From Neokomagataea tanensis (GTDB lineage: Bacteria; Pseudomonadota; Alphaproteobacteria; Acetobacterales; Acetobacteraceae): a stretch of 64,000 nucleotides of DNA. The position numbers and the translations under genes were made by a program. The DNA lies in contig NZ_CP032485.1 in NCBI RefSeq assembly GCF_006542335.1, positions 2,277,001-2,341,000 of the forward strand, given 5' to 3'. Below the pieces are notes generated by a model, which saw nothing but the letters and a program-made list of their open reading frames with translations, ran no database searches and was not told where the DNA came from. Shown piece by piece: positions 43,901 to 53,152 of this stretch (position 1 is the stretch's first letter; every line of letters starts with the position of its first letter).

Positions 43901-45045
43901 TGTTGCGTACAGGTTCAGCACTCACCAGTCTCGGGGCGTGGATCTACCTTAGCCTGTTTCACGGGCGCTTTTGGCAGGGTGGCCCCATGCTGGCCGCACG
44001 GGAAACACCTCCATCTCCGCCAGACATCGCCATTGTGGTCCCCGCACGCGACGAGGCGGAATCCGTTAAAGCATGCCTTACATCGCTCCTAGAGCAGGAT
44101 TATGCGGGCAAACTCTCCGTTATACTCGTTGATGACAACAGCACTGATGGTACAGGCGAGCTCGCACGCTCTGTTGCTGACCCTCTACAGCGCCTGACAG
44201 TTCTCACGGGTGCTGACAGACCCGAAGGATGGAGCGGAAAGCTCTGGGCTGTTCATCAAGGGGTACAATGTGCATTAGAGAACGTTGGGCAGCACGGTTA
44301 CATTCTCTTGACTGATGCCGACATACTGCACGCTCGCTCTCACCTTTCTACTCTTGTCTCAAAAGCCCGCGAAGACAATCTCGACCTCGTGTCGGAAATG
44401 GTAGCGTTAAACTGCGAAAGTTCTGCCGAGCGCTTTCTGGTTCCCGCATTCGTTTATTTCTTTGCGATGCTCTATCCGTTCGCACGCACGGCCAATCCAA
44501 GTTCAAAGGTTGCTGGCGCTGCGGGAGGGACGATTTTACTGAGACGTCGTGCCCTAGAGCGTATTGGTGGCATAGAAGCGCTTAAAGGCGCTTTGATAGA
44601 TGACTGTACACTCGCGGCACATGTAAAGCGGAGTGGTGGGCGGCTATATCTCGGCCACAGCACACAGGCTTGGTCTATACGGCCCTATCAAGGTGCCCAC
44701 GACATATGGAAAATGATAGCCCGCACAGCCTATGTCCAACTGCGCTACTCTCCACTTATTTTAGTCGGCACAATAGTCGGCATGGCTTTGATCTGGCTTT
44801 TGCCAGTCGCTTTTGCCCTGTTTGCTAAAGGCCGTGCGAAAAAGATTGGTCTGATAACTTATCTTCTTTCCTGCGCAACATTTGTTCCCACTCTCCGCCG
44901 GTTCGAATTGTCTCTGTGGCGCGCACTACCACTTCCTCTTGTTGCGGCTTTTTACATGGCTGCCACGATTGGTTCTGCTATCAATCACCATCGCGGATCA
45001 GGAGTGGAATGGAAAAATCGCGCTTATAAGGATAGTGCAGCATGA
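43900..45045 (+). CDS. hpnB: Hopanoid-associated glycosyltransferase HpnB
   Basis: 381 aa GT2-type enzyme. The start ATG at 43900 shares its A with the hpnA stop. Motifs are VVPARDEAESV, VDDNSTDGT, LTDADI (DxD-type) and, later, two membrane helices (about 285-305 and 340-365). It is thought to glycosylate the hopanoid side chain. The stop overlaps hpnC by four bases. Confidence 0.92.
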   Translation: MLRTGSALTSLGAWIYLSLFHGRFWQGGPMLAARETPPSPPDIAIVVPARDEAESVKACLTSLLEQDYAGKLSVILVDDNSTDGTGELARSVADPLQRLTVLTGADRPEGWSGKLWAVHQGVQCALENVGQHGYILLTDADILHARSHLSTLVSKAREDNLDLVSEMVALNCESSAERFLVPAFVYFFAMLYPFARTANPSSKVAGAAGGTILLRRRALERIGGIEALKGALIDDCTLAAHVKRSGGRLYLGHSTQAWSIRPYQGAHDIWKMIARTAYVQLRYSPLILVGTIVGMALIWLLPVAFALFAKGRAKKIGLITYLLSCATFVPTLRRFELSLWRALPLPLVAAFYMAATIGSAINHHRGSGVEWKNRAYKDSAA

Positions 45046-45899
45046 GTAATGACAGCATTTGGGGTGATAAAGACGTCACCTCTGCCAAGGGGAAGGGGGA
45101 TGAAAATTTTCCCGTTGGCTCTTTACTCATCGCCAAGCGTCATCGGCCGGTTGTTTATACTTATTATAACTTCGCCCGTGTCACCGACGACATGGTCGAC
45201 ACAACTGAACTCAAACCAGCCGAAAAAATTGCACGTTTGCGCGGCATGGCATCCATCATAAGGGGTGAAGTTGAGGCTCCACTCCGGGCTGACTTGCAAA
45301 CAGCAGCCAAACTTCGCACGGCTTTAATTGAGCGGAAAATTCCTCTGGAGGTTGCAACCGACCTAACAGAGGCTTTCTGCATTGATGCTGAGAAGAACCG
45401 CTATAACACTTGGGAAGAGTTGCTGCATTACTGCCGCTACTCAGCCAATCCGGTAGGCCGCTTTTTGCTGCATCTGCATGGAGAAATAGCTGAAGCGTTT
45501 GCTCCGGGAGATGCGCTAAGCAGCGCTCTACAAGTCCTGAACCACATTCAAGATGCCGCAGATGACCTAAAAATATTGGATCGTTGCTATATTCCTCTGC
45601 CTTGGTTGGCGGAAGAAGGCGTCACGATTGATGACCTGAGACTGGTTCGATCCAAACCGGGATTGAGGCGCGTATTTAACCGCTTGCTAGACGAAGTGGA
45701 CGCCTTGAACCGTGAGGCACGCATTCTGCCTCACCTTATTCAAGATCGTAGAATGCGCTTAGAGGCAGCTGTAATTGTGCAGCTTTCTCATGCCCTCGCG
45801 CATCATTTACGGTTTAATGATCCAATTGAGGGGCGCGTATCTTTGACTAAAAAAGATGGATTAAAAGCTCTAATTTTTAGCAGTAAATATCTTTTATAA
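45042..45899 (+). CDS. hpnC: Hydroxysqualene synthase HpnC
   Basis: 285 aa, squalene/phytoene synthase family. The first Asp-rich motif is in NFARVTDDMVD and the second in NHIQDAADDLKIL. HpnC converts presqualene diphosphate to hydroxysqualene. A strong terminator follows. Confidence 0.94.
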   Translation: MSNDSIWGDKDVTSAKGKGDENFPVGSLLIAKRHRPVVYTYYNFARVTDDMVDTTELKPAEKIARLRGMASIIRGEVEAPLRADLQTAAKLRTALIERKIPLEVATDLTEAFCIDAEKNRYNTWEELLHYCRYSANPVGRFLLHLHGEIAEAFAPGDALSSALQVLNHIQDAADDLKILDRCYIPLPWLAEEGVTIDDLRLVRSKPGLRRVFNRLLDEVDALNREARILPHLIQDRRMRLEAAVIVQLSHALAHHLRFNDPIEGRVSLTKKDGLKALIFSSKYLL

Positions 45900-45901
45900 A
45901 C

Positions 45902-45947
45902 AAATCACTGCCTGCAAAGAGAAGTTCTCTGCAGGCAGTGATTTTAA
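45902..45947. terminator. Strong bidirectional terminator after hpnC
   Basis: Perfect 14-base arms AATCACTGCCTGCA (45903-45916) and TGCAGGCAGTGATT (45930-45943), with extra pairing in the loop (AGAGAA/TTCTCT), followed by T residues. It lies between convergent hpnC and the aminotransferase. Confidence 0.88.
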
Positions 45948-45951
45948 AAAA

Positions 45952-47133
45952 TTAGGCTGTAATAATTCGATCAAGCGCAGCACAGAACGCTTTCATTTCG
46001 GCCATAGAGCCAACCGTAATACGGGAAGCATTCGGCCAAACCGGCCAAGAACGACCGATCAAGATTTTTTCCTTCAAGAAAGCGTCTTTGATCGGAGCAG
46101 CAGGGCGTTTCCAGTCAATTACAAACATGTTTGCATCTGAAGGGATGTAGCTGATGCCACGCTTTTGCAAATGCGCAAACGTCATGTTTCGCGCGGCAAT
46201 CATCTCGTGCTTACGCGCTTCAATATCATTATGCATCGTCAGGCTTTTTGTTCCGCAAGCTACTGCTGGGATCGGAAGCATATAGCTCTGATTTTCACCG
46301 TCGTAGCGCATCATTTTCTGATGCAAGTCAGGACGCGTAATGCTCAAGCCTAAGCGTAGACCAGCCATTGCAAACATCTTGGAGAATGTGCGGAGGACCA
46401 CAACATCCTTGCCTTCGCGCACCAGGGACAGGGCACTCGGCGTATCGGAGAAATGGATGTACGCCTCGTCGACAAGTACAATCGCATCCTTCGGCTTATT
46501 CTCAACAAGCCACGTAATGTCTTCTAGAGGAGTAACGGTGCCGGTAGGGTTATTCGGGTTACAAATGTAGTAAACACCGGCATTCGGGTTGGCCTTCAAC
46601 ATAGCCCGAACGTCAGTCTTGTAGCCGTTCTGAGGGTCTAGTGGCACTTTTGTAAGGGGAATGTTCAACCATTCTGCTGTGACCCAACCAGCTTCATAGC
46701 TCGGATCAGCCGTCACCAAGCCGCGCGTTGGTGAACAGAAGGTCACGATTGTACGACACAGCGGATCTGAAGAACCACCCCAAGGCATGACGGTTTCTTC
46801 CGGCATGTTTTCGGTAGACGCAAAAGTTTTAATCAAATTCGTCCGCATATTCCCTGTCGGGTCATAGCGGTTACCATGAAATACCGCTTCAGCGCCGAGC
46901 TTTGCTGCCGCCGGGAAGGGGCCAGTCCAGCATTCGTTGCTGCCAATGCGGACCAACTTCGTAACATCTTGTCCTGCTGGCAGTGCTGTCATCGCACGTG
47001 CATGTGCGTTTCGGAGCGTCGCTTTGAAAGCCAGTCCTGCGCCCAAAACCGCGGCAACACGGCCTAGATTGCGGCGGGAATAACCACGAGCGAGAAGGTC
47101 TTCACGGCCTTCAATCGATAAAGTGTCGGACAT
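45952..47133 (-). CDS. Histidinol-phosphate-type aminotransferase with Tat-like signal
   Basis: 393 aa fold-type I PLP enzyme. Motifs are PWGGSSDPLCR, CNPNNPTGTV, VDEAYIHFSD and the PLP lysine in RTFSKMFAMAGLRLG. The N-terminus has YSRRNLGRVAAVLGAGLAF, a twin-arginine pattern, ahead of AHARAMTA, so export is predicted, unlike HisC. GGAG is six bases before ATG 47133. It sits on the minus strand between hpnC and hpnD. A periplasmic role is inferred from the signal only. Confidence 0.85.
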   Translation of the reverse strand: MSDTLSIEGREDLLARGYSRRNLGRVAAVLGAGLAFKATLRNAHARAMTALPAGQDVTKLVRIGSNECWTGPFPAAAKLGAEAVFHGNRYDPTGNMRTNLIKTFASTENMPEETVMPWGGSSDPLCRTIVTFCSPTRGLVTADPSYEAGWVTAEWLNIPLTKVPLDPQNGYKTDVRAMLKANPNAGVYYICNPNNPTGTVTPLEDITWLVENKPKDAIVLVDEAYIHFSDTPSALSLVREGKDVVVLRTFSKMFAMAGLRLGLSITRPDLHQKMMRYDGENQSYMLPIPAVACGTKSLTMHNDIEARKHEMIAARNMTFAHLQKRGISYIPSDANMFVIDWKRPAAPIKDAFLKEKILIGRSWPVWPNASRITVGSMAEMKAFCAALDRIITA

Positions 47134-47387
47134 ATTGGCTCCGGTTTTGAAATATTATCGAAACATATTAATATCGAAACGACATACCTTGAAAAGCCCC
47201 TTTTTTACGTTTTCTGATCGGGGTACCGTTTTTTATAAAATACTACTGTTTGTGACAAAAAATTTTATTCTCAGCCCATTTTATTTGATGTCTTGGGACC
47301 AATTTCTGCACTCACACGGCCACTCTTTGTCTTATGCATGGTTTAAGGCTATGAAACGAACACCATTGTGTCAGGAGAAGAGCGAAC
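47134..47387. promoter_or_regulatory. Divergent intergenic region before hpnD
   Basis: Holds promoters for the aminotransferase and the hpnD-E-shc-hpnG set. Two direct copies of TATCGAAAC lie at about 47156-47181 near the aminotransferase start. No gene is seen. Confidence 0.35.
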
Positions 47388-48263
47388 ATGGTTTTTGGTA
47401 GATTGTGCGCCGCACCCGGCCTCCCTTGCGCGCAGGCTGACCTAGATCATGTAGCCTCAGTCGTCATCCGCTCGGGTACGTCCTTTGGGAAGGGGATGAA
47501 AATACTCCCAACGCCACGTAGACAAGGCATGTTTGCCGTTTATGCATTCTGCCGCGAAGTCGATGACATCGCAGATGGTGATACACAGGTCGCAGACCCG
47601 GCCGCAGCACTTGCTGAGTGGCACAGCCGGGTAGATTACCTCTTCGAGGGAGAAACCCGAAATGCACTTGATCGCGTGCTAGTCGCAACCATCGTCCGTT
47701 TCGGCTTAAAGGCCAAGGATTTTCACGACGTCATTGACGGTATGATTATGGACTGTGGCGATCCTATCGTTGCGCCGGACGAAAAAACCTTCGATCTCTA
47801 TTGTGACCGCGTAGCCTCCGCCGTGGGAAGGTTATCCGTCTGCGTTTTCGGTGACACTTCAGATGCAGCGCGAAAAGTAGCCTTCCACCTCGGGCGCGCA
47901 CTACAGATTACCAATATTTTGCGAGATATCAGTGAGGATGCAGCGCGCGGCCGCCTCTATCTCCCATCGGAACTTCTCGAACGCTTTAACGTCCCATCCT
48001 CTCCTGCTGAAGCACTGTACGCACACGGATTGAATCCGCTTTGCCATGTTTTAGCTCGTCGTGCCCAAGACCATTTCCGTGATGCACAAATCGCTATGCA
48101 CGGTTGCGCGAAAAACGCCATGCGGCCCGCTAGGATGATGGCTGCGTCCTATCTCCCGATTTTGGCAGCGCTCATCAAAAGAGGATGGAAGAATCCAGAA
48201 AATCCGCCAAAAATTTCCAAATCATGGCGCGCTGCGCGTGCGCTCATTGCTTACGTGAAGTGA
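47388..48263 (+). CDS. hpnD: Presqualene diphosphate synthase HpnD
   Basis: 291 aa, trans-isoprenyl diphosphate synthase family. Motifs are the YAFCREVDDIADGD block and the second Asp motif in ITNILRDISEDAARGRLYLP. It joins two farnesyl diphosphates. AGGAGAAGAG precedes the ATG. Confidence 0.94.
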   Translation: MVFGRLCAAPGLPCAQADLDHVASVVIRSGTSFGKGMKILPTPRRQGMFAVYAFCREVDDIADGDTQVADPAAALAEWHSRVDYLFEGETRNALDRVLVATIVRFGLKAKDFHDVIDGMIMDCGDPIVAPDEKTFDLYCDRVASAVGRLSVCVFGDTSDAARKVAFHLGRALQITNILRDISEDAARGRLYLPSELLERFNVPSSPAEALYAHGLNPLCHVLARRAQDHFRDAQIAMHGCAKNAMRPARMMAASYLPILAALIKRGWKNPENPPKISKSWRAARALIAYVK

Positions 48264-48282
48264 AGATAGGTCATAATCAAAC

Positions 48283-49587
48283 ATGAGTCGTGTGCATATC
48301 ATCGGCGGTGGATTAGCTGGTTTATCCGCCGCGGTAGAACTCGCAGCGCAGGCGCAGGTATGTGTCTATGAATCCGGCCCAGCTTGTGGCGGCCGCGCCC
48401 GTTCGTTCTACGACCGCTCACTAGACGCCATAATTGACAATGGTAACCACCTTCTACTTTCTGCCAACAGCCTCACTTTCCGTTATTTGGACTTAATCGG
48501 CTCCCGCCACACACTCATAGGCCCAGGCAAGCCGATCTTCCCCTTTTTCGACCTCTCCAAACATCGCGGTTGGACGCTGCGCCTTTCAGGTGGGAGAATT
48601 CCATTCTGGGTGTTACCCGGGGGGAGGCGAGTACCGGGAATGAAACTCCGGGAATTGAGCGCACTTTTAAAAATAGTACGATCAAAGTCCGACAAAACCG
48701 TCGCGTCGTGCCTTGGTAATGGTCCCTTTAGCCAGAAGCTTCTAGAGCCTTTTGCCGTCTCTGCTCTGAATACCGACATTCAAACTGGCAGTGCACGCCT
48801 ACTGGGTAACATTGTTCAAAAATCGCTCGCTCTGGGCGGGAAAGCCTGCATACCCTTTTTCCCCGAAATCGGTCTCTCCGAGACTTTCGTTGACCCTGCG
48901 ATTAGCTACCTAGAACGGTATCATGCTCAGATTCACTACGGAACAAGAGTAACGGCACTGCATCAGGACAAAGGCCGCATAACGAGCATCACAACATCGG
49001 GCGGCGAAGTAGCCGTGGAAGAGGGGGATCACGTCATCCTCGCCGTTACCGCGCCTGTTGCCAAAAATCTACTACCCGACATACCCGCGCCAGACGAATT
49101 TGAGAGCATAGCTAATGCACATTTTCGCCTGCCAACAGAAATCAACGCCCGTGGGGTCGTACAGAAAGCGCGCTTTATCGGCCTCGTCGGCGGTGTATCC
49201 GAATGGCTCTTTCTGAAGGGAAATGTATTATCCGTCACGGTTAGTGCCGCCAATCGTTACACCGAGCGGGATTCAAGCGAAATGCTTGCAACAATTTGGT
49301 CAGAAATCCGCCGAGCACTGGACCCGGTTTTGCCATCACCATTGCCAGTTGCAGTCCCTCCAGCACGCTTGTTACGCGAAAAACGAGCGACCTTTGCCGC
49401 AACCCCCGCTCAAGATGCAAAACGCCCATCCGCAACCGAGGCGCAAAGTGCACTGGGCATAGCAAATCTCTCTCTGGCCGGAGATTGGACGCAGACACAA
49501 TTCCCTTCAACTATCGAGGGTGCCATTCAATCTGGCTTGGTTGCTGTATCCGCCGCCGGTTTCCGTTCCCGCGTTTCTGTCACATGA
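48283..49587 (+). CDS. hpnE: Hydroxysqualene dehydroxylase HpnE
   Basis: 434 aa FAD amine-oxidase-like protein. The dinucleotide motif GGGLAGLSAAVEL is at residues 7-19, and the C-terminal FAD motif is in SLAGDWTQTQFPSTIEGAIQ. HpnE reduces hydroxysqualene to squalene after HpnD and HpnC. It lies 19 bases after hpnD. Confidence 0.94.
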   Translation: MSRVHIIGGGLAGLSAAVELAAQAQVCVYESGPACGGRARSFYDRSLDAIIDNGNHLLLSANSLTFRYLDLIGSRHTLIGPGKPIFPFFDLSKHRGWTLRLSGGRIPFWVLPGGRRVPGMKLRELSALLKIVRSKSDKTVASCLGNGPFSQKLLEPFAVSALNTDIQTGSARLLGNIVQKSLALGGKACIPFFPEIGLSETFVDPAISYLERYHAQIHYGTRVTALHQDKGRITSITTSGGEVAVEEGDHVILAVTAPVAKNLLPDIPAPDEFESIANAHFRLPTEINARGVVQKARFIGLVGGVSEWLFLKGNVLSVTVSAANRYTERDSSEMLATIWSEIRRALDPVLPSPLPVAVPPARLLREKRATFAATPAQDAKRPSATEAQSALGIANLSLAGDWTQTQFPSTIEGAIQSGLVAVSAAGFRSRVSVT

Positions 49588-49702
49588 CGTTATGATGACA
49601 AACACGATAGAACACGTTAGTAAGACGAATTAGCTAAAAAATGGCCCTAAACGGTCATGCAGCAAGAACAAACATGCCTGAAAACAAAAAGAGGAGCGGC
49701 GA

Positions 49703-51676
49703 GTGAGCGAAACTTTGGTGCGCGAAAAAACGGACGACGCGACAATCAACACCGCGGCGGTCGAGCGGGCCATCACAAGCGCCCACCAAGCTCTCGGCGG
49801 CCGTCAAAAGGCTGACGGACATTGGATCTTCGAACTTGAAGCCGATGCGACTATTCCCGCAGAATATGTTCTCCTCGAACATTACCTTGACCGCATCGAC
49901 ACCGAGCGTCAGGCTAAGATCGGGGTATACCTGCGCCGCATCCAAGGCAAACACGGCGGATGGCCGCTTTACCATGATGGTGGCTTCGACCTGTCAGCCA
50001 GCATAAAGGCCTACTTCGCGCTCAAAGCAATCGGTGACGACATTGATGCGCCACACATGGCGCGTGCACGCGAAGCGATTTTGGACCATGGTGGCGCAGC
50101 GCGTAGCAACGTCTTTACACGCTTTCAACTAGCTCTTTTTGGCGAAGCACCGTGGAGCGCGACGCCCGTAATGCCTGTTGAACTCATGTTGCTGCCACGA
50201 AAAGCCTTCTTCTCGCTGTGGAACATGTCGTACTGGTCACGCACAGTGATCGCGCCTCTTCTTGTGCTGGCCGCACTACGACCAAAAGCTATTAATCCAC
50301 ATAAAGTCAGCGTCCGCGAATTATTCGTGCAACCGCCCGAGGATGTCAAAGACTGGAACCTCGGCCCATTCCGTTCGAAATGGGGGCATGTTTTCAAACA
50401 TGTAGACACGGTTCTTCGTCCGATCGTACCGCGTATCCCCCGCAAAATTCACGACAAAGCAATTCAGGCTGCAATCGATTTTATTGAGCCACGGTTGAGC
50501 AAAGGTGGCCTAGGGGCAATCTACCCGGCAATGGCAAACGTCGTCATGATGTACCGTGCATTGGGCGTGCCTGATAATGACCCTCGCGTCGAAACTGCTT
50601 GGCAGTCTATTCATGACCTCTTGGTCGAGAAAGAAGACGAAATTTACTGCCAGCCCTGCGTTTCGCCCGTGTGGGACACGGGCCTTTCAGGCTTAGCCAT
50701 GATGGAAGCCGCGACAGGCCCACGAGCCACTAAGCGGGACGAGACAATTGAAGCCCTAAAACGCAGCGCTTCTTGGCTCCGTGATCGGCAGATCTTGGAC
50801 GTAAAAGGAGATTGGATCGTTAACACGGCACCGGATTTACGTCCGGGCGGTTGGGCATTCCAATACGAAAACGACTACTACCCAGATGTTGACGATACCG
50901 CGGTCGTTGGCATGCTGCTTCACCGTCTGGATCCAGAAGGCAATAAAGAAGCCATTGAGCGTGCTCGTGAATGGATCATCGGGATGCAAAGCACCAATGG
51001 CGGCTGGGGCGCGTTCGACATCGATAACGATATGGACTTCCTAAACCATATCCCATTTGCTGATCATGGCGCGCTACTCGACCCACCAACAGCCGACGTC
51101 TCCGCACGCTGCGTTTCGTTCCTTGCCCAACTTGGGCATACGGAAGACCGACCAACTATTGAGCGTGCATTGGCATATTTGCGCCAAGAGCAGGAAGAAG
51201 ATGGAAGTTGGTTCGGCCGCTGGGGAACCAACTTTATTTATGGCACGTGGTCTGTTTTGTGCGCCCTGAATATTGCTGGCATTCCTCATTCTGATCCCAT
51301 GATTCAGCGCGCGGTTGCGTGGTTAAAGCGCATGCAACGTGAAGATGGCGGATGGGGCGAAGATTGCGCATCCTATGAAGGAGCCGCCTCTGGCCAATAC
51401 AAAGAGAGCCTACCCTCACAAACCGCGTGGGCTGTTCTGGGCCTGATGGCCGTCGGAGAACGTGACAGCGATGCCGTTAAAAATGGCATTCAATTCTTGG
51501 CGCAAGCCCAAGACGAACATGGTGAGTGGCACGAAGAGCCCTATAATGCCGTTGGTTTTCCAAAGGTATTTTACCTACGCTACCATGGCTACAAACAATT
51601 CTTCCCATTAACGGCTTTGGCACGTTACCGTAACCTTGGTGACAGCAATACTGGCCGTGTAGAGGTTGGTTTCTGA
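49703..51676 (+). CDS. shc: Squalene-hopene cyclase
   Basis: Cyclises squalene to hopene and hopanol at the membrane. 657 aa from GTG 49703, with GAGGAG seven bases upstream. The catalytic DxDD is Asp395-Val-Asp397-Asp398 (YPDVDDTAVV). QW-type repeats are visible, such as NGGWGAFDIDND, DGSWFGRWGTNF and DGGWGEDCASYEG. The C-terminal NAVGFPKVFYLRYHGY is conserved. It overlaps hpnG by one base (TGATG). Confidence 0.97.
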   Translation: MSETLVREKTDDATINTAAVERAITSAHQALGGRQKADGHWIFELEADATIPAEYVLLEHYLDRIDTERQAKIGVYLRRIQGKHGGWPLYHDGGFDLSASIKAYFALKAIGDDIDAPHMARAREAILDHGGAARSNVFTRFQLALFGEAPWSATPVMPVELMLLPRKAFFSLWNMSYWSRTVIAPLLVLAALRPKAINPHKVSVRELFVQPPEDVKDWNLGPFRSKWGHVFKHVDTVLRPIVPRIPRKIHDKAIQAAIDFIEPRLSKGGLGAIYPAMANVVMMYRALGVPDNDPRVETAWQSIHDLLVEKEDEIYCQPCVSPVWDTGLSGLAMMEAATGPRATKRDETIEALKRSASWLRDRQILDVKGDWIVNTAPDLRPGGWAFQYENDYYPDVDDTAVVGMLLHRLDPEGNKEAIERAREWIIGMQSTNGGWGAFDIDNDMDFLNHIPFADHGALLDPPTADVSARCVSFLAQLGHTEDRPTIERALAYLRQEQEEDGSWFGRWGTNFIYGTWSVLCALNIAGIPHSDPMIQRAVAWLKRMQREDGGWGEDCASYEGAASGQYKESLPSQTAWAVLGLMAVGERDSDAVKNGIQFLAQAQDEHGEWHEEPYNAVGFPKVFYLRYHGYKQFFPLTALARYRNLGDSNTGRVEVGF

Positions 51677-52317
51677 TGTTAGGGGTACTTGTAGGGCTGC
51701 GTCAGGAAGCGCGCATTATTCGACGCTTCCTCCCAGACGTTCCAATAGCACTTAGCCACGCAGATCCAGAGCGGGCAAAAAAAGAAACCCAACGCCTTCT
51801 AGATGTGGGGTGCACCAAGCTCTTATCTTTCGGTTGCGCTGGTGGGTTACAGGAAGAACTTGCACCCGGCACCGTAATTATTGCGGACCGCGTTAGCGTC
51901 AATGGAGAAGACTTTTCTACTGATGCTGCACTGAGCCACGCATTCGGCGCGGATTTTGTGCTTCAAGGTGGTGTTTTACACAGTGACGCTTTGGTCTCGA
52001 CCATTGATGAAAAACGAAGCCTTGCCAGAGAAACTCAGTGTTTAGCCGTCGATATGGAGAGCGGTTTTGTAGCAAAATCCGGCCTACCTTTTGCCGTACT
52101 AAGAGTAATTTGTGATGATGCTGAGCGTGATCTCCCGCCAGCTGCCGTTGATGGCATGAAGGCTGGCAAAGTGCACATTGCAGGGCTCTTAAAATCGCTT
52201 ATTCGCCGGCCCACGCAAATACCGTCGTTGATTGGCATGGGACGTGACGTAGCGCTTGCTCAGAATGAAATTCTGAGGTTTTTAACAGAAAACCCGCCAC
52301 CACTCGACGTGGCGTAA
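51676..52317 (+). CDS. hpnG: Hopanoid-associated phosphorylase HpnG
   Basis: 213 aa nucleoside-phosphorylase-like protein. Motifs are LLSFGCAGGLQ, AVDMESGFVAK and the AVLRVICDDAERDLPP segment. HpnG releases adenine from adenosylhopane to give phosphoribosylhopane. HpnH, which makes adenosylhopane, is not within this window, so it must be encoded elsewhere. Confidence 0.92.
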   Translation: MLGVLVGLRQEARIIRRFLPDVPIALSHADPERAKKETQRLLDVGCTKLLSFGCAGGLQEELAPGTVIIADRVSVNGEDFSTDAALSHAFGADFVLQGGVLHSDALVSTIDEKRSLARETQCLAVDMESGFVAKSGLPFAVLRVICDDAERDLPPAAVDGMKAGKVHIAGLLKSLIRRPTQIPSLIGMGRDVALAQNEILRFLTENPPPLDVA

Positions 52318-52323
52318 ATTTAG

Positions 52324-52346
52324 GCGGCCCTAATTTTTAGGGCCGC
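52324..52346. terminator. Bidirectional terminator between hpnG and rlmE
   Basis: A 10-base perfect stem GCGGCCCTAA / TTAGGGCCGC with a 3-base loop, between convergent genes. Confidence 0.8.
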
Positions 52347-52354
52347 TTGATTAA

Positions 52355-53152
52355 TTATTCGTCTTTTAACCGCTCAGGGCGAAAGCCCGTGGCTACAACA
52401 TACAACTCACTTGATTCTTTGCGTGATGCAGGCGGCTTAACGTGGCGCACTGTAGCAAAGGCCGTTTTCATCGAATCTAGCATTTCCTTCTCAGATCCGC
52501 CTTGGAAAACCTTGGCAACAAAACTTCCACCCTCAGCTAAGACCTGAAGCGCAAAGTCGAGCGCACCCTCGGCCAACCCCATAATGCGCACGTGGTCCGT
52601 CGCAGCGTGGCCTGTCGTATTTGGTGCCATGTCGGACATAACGACATCGGCAGGTCCGCCAAGGATTTCTTTCAGCCTGTCTGGCATGGCAGGGTCCGTG
52701 AAGTCCCCTTCGATAATTGTTGCACCTGCCACAGGATCAACCGGCAACAAGTCAACGCCGGCTATGTTGGAAGCTCCGCGCTTAACCGCTACTTGTGTCC
52801 AACCCCCGGGGGCAGCCCCGAGATCAATAACTTTAACGCCCGGCTTCAATAATGAAAAACGATCGTCAATTTCGATAAGCTTAAAAGCCGCTCGCGAGCG
52901 CCAGCCCTGCTTACGCGCAGCTGCTACATAAGGATCGTTAAGCTGACGGTTAAGCCACCTTTGTTGTGCTGTAGTACGGCCGCGCGCGGTCCGAAGCGTA
53001 ATGCTTTTATTACGCGCCGTTTTAACGGTTGCACCGTCTTCTGTTGAGGAGGCAACGCCCGGTGCTGCCGCACTTTTTAAGGCTTTGCCGGGAACACGCT
53101 TTGGAGCGTCTTTTTTCTTGCGGGGACCAGAGGGGGAGCGAGGTGGTTTCAT
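52355..53152 (-). CDS. rlmE: 23S rRNA (uridine-2'-O)-methyltransferase RlmE
   Basis: Methylates U2552 of 23S rRNA. 265 aa. The AdoMet loop is in VIDLGAAPGGWTQVA, followed by VVMSDMAPNTTGH and FVAKVFQGG, giving the K-D-K-E tetrad pattern. The N-terminal 60 residues are an extra basic, Pro/Lys-rich extension, as in other Alphaproteobacteria. Its start overlaps the ppx/gppA stop by four bases. Confidence 0.95.
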   Translation of the reverse strand: MKPPRSPSGPRKKKDAPKRVPGKALKSAAAPGVASSTEDGATVKTARNKSITLRTARGRTTAQQRWLNRQLNDPYVAAARKQGWRSRAAFKLIEIDDRFSLLKPGVKVIDLGAAPGGWTQVAVKRGASNIAGVDLLPVDPVAGATIIEGDFTDPAMPDRLKEILGGPADVVMSDMAPNTTGHAATDHVRIMGLAEGALDFALQVLAEGGSFVAKVFQGGSEKEMLDSMKTAFATVRHVKPPASRKESSELYVVATGFRPERLKDE

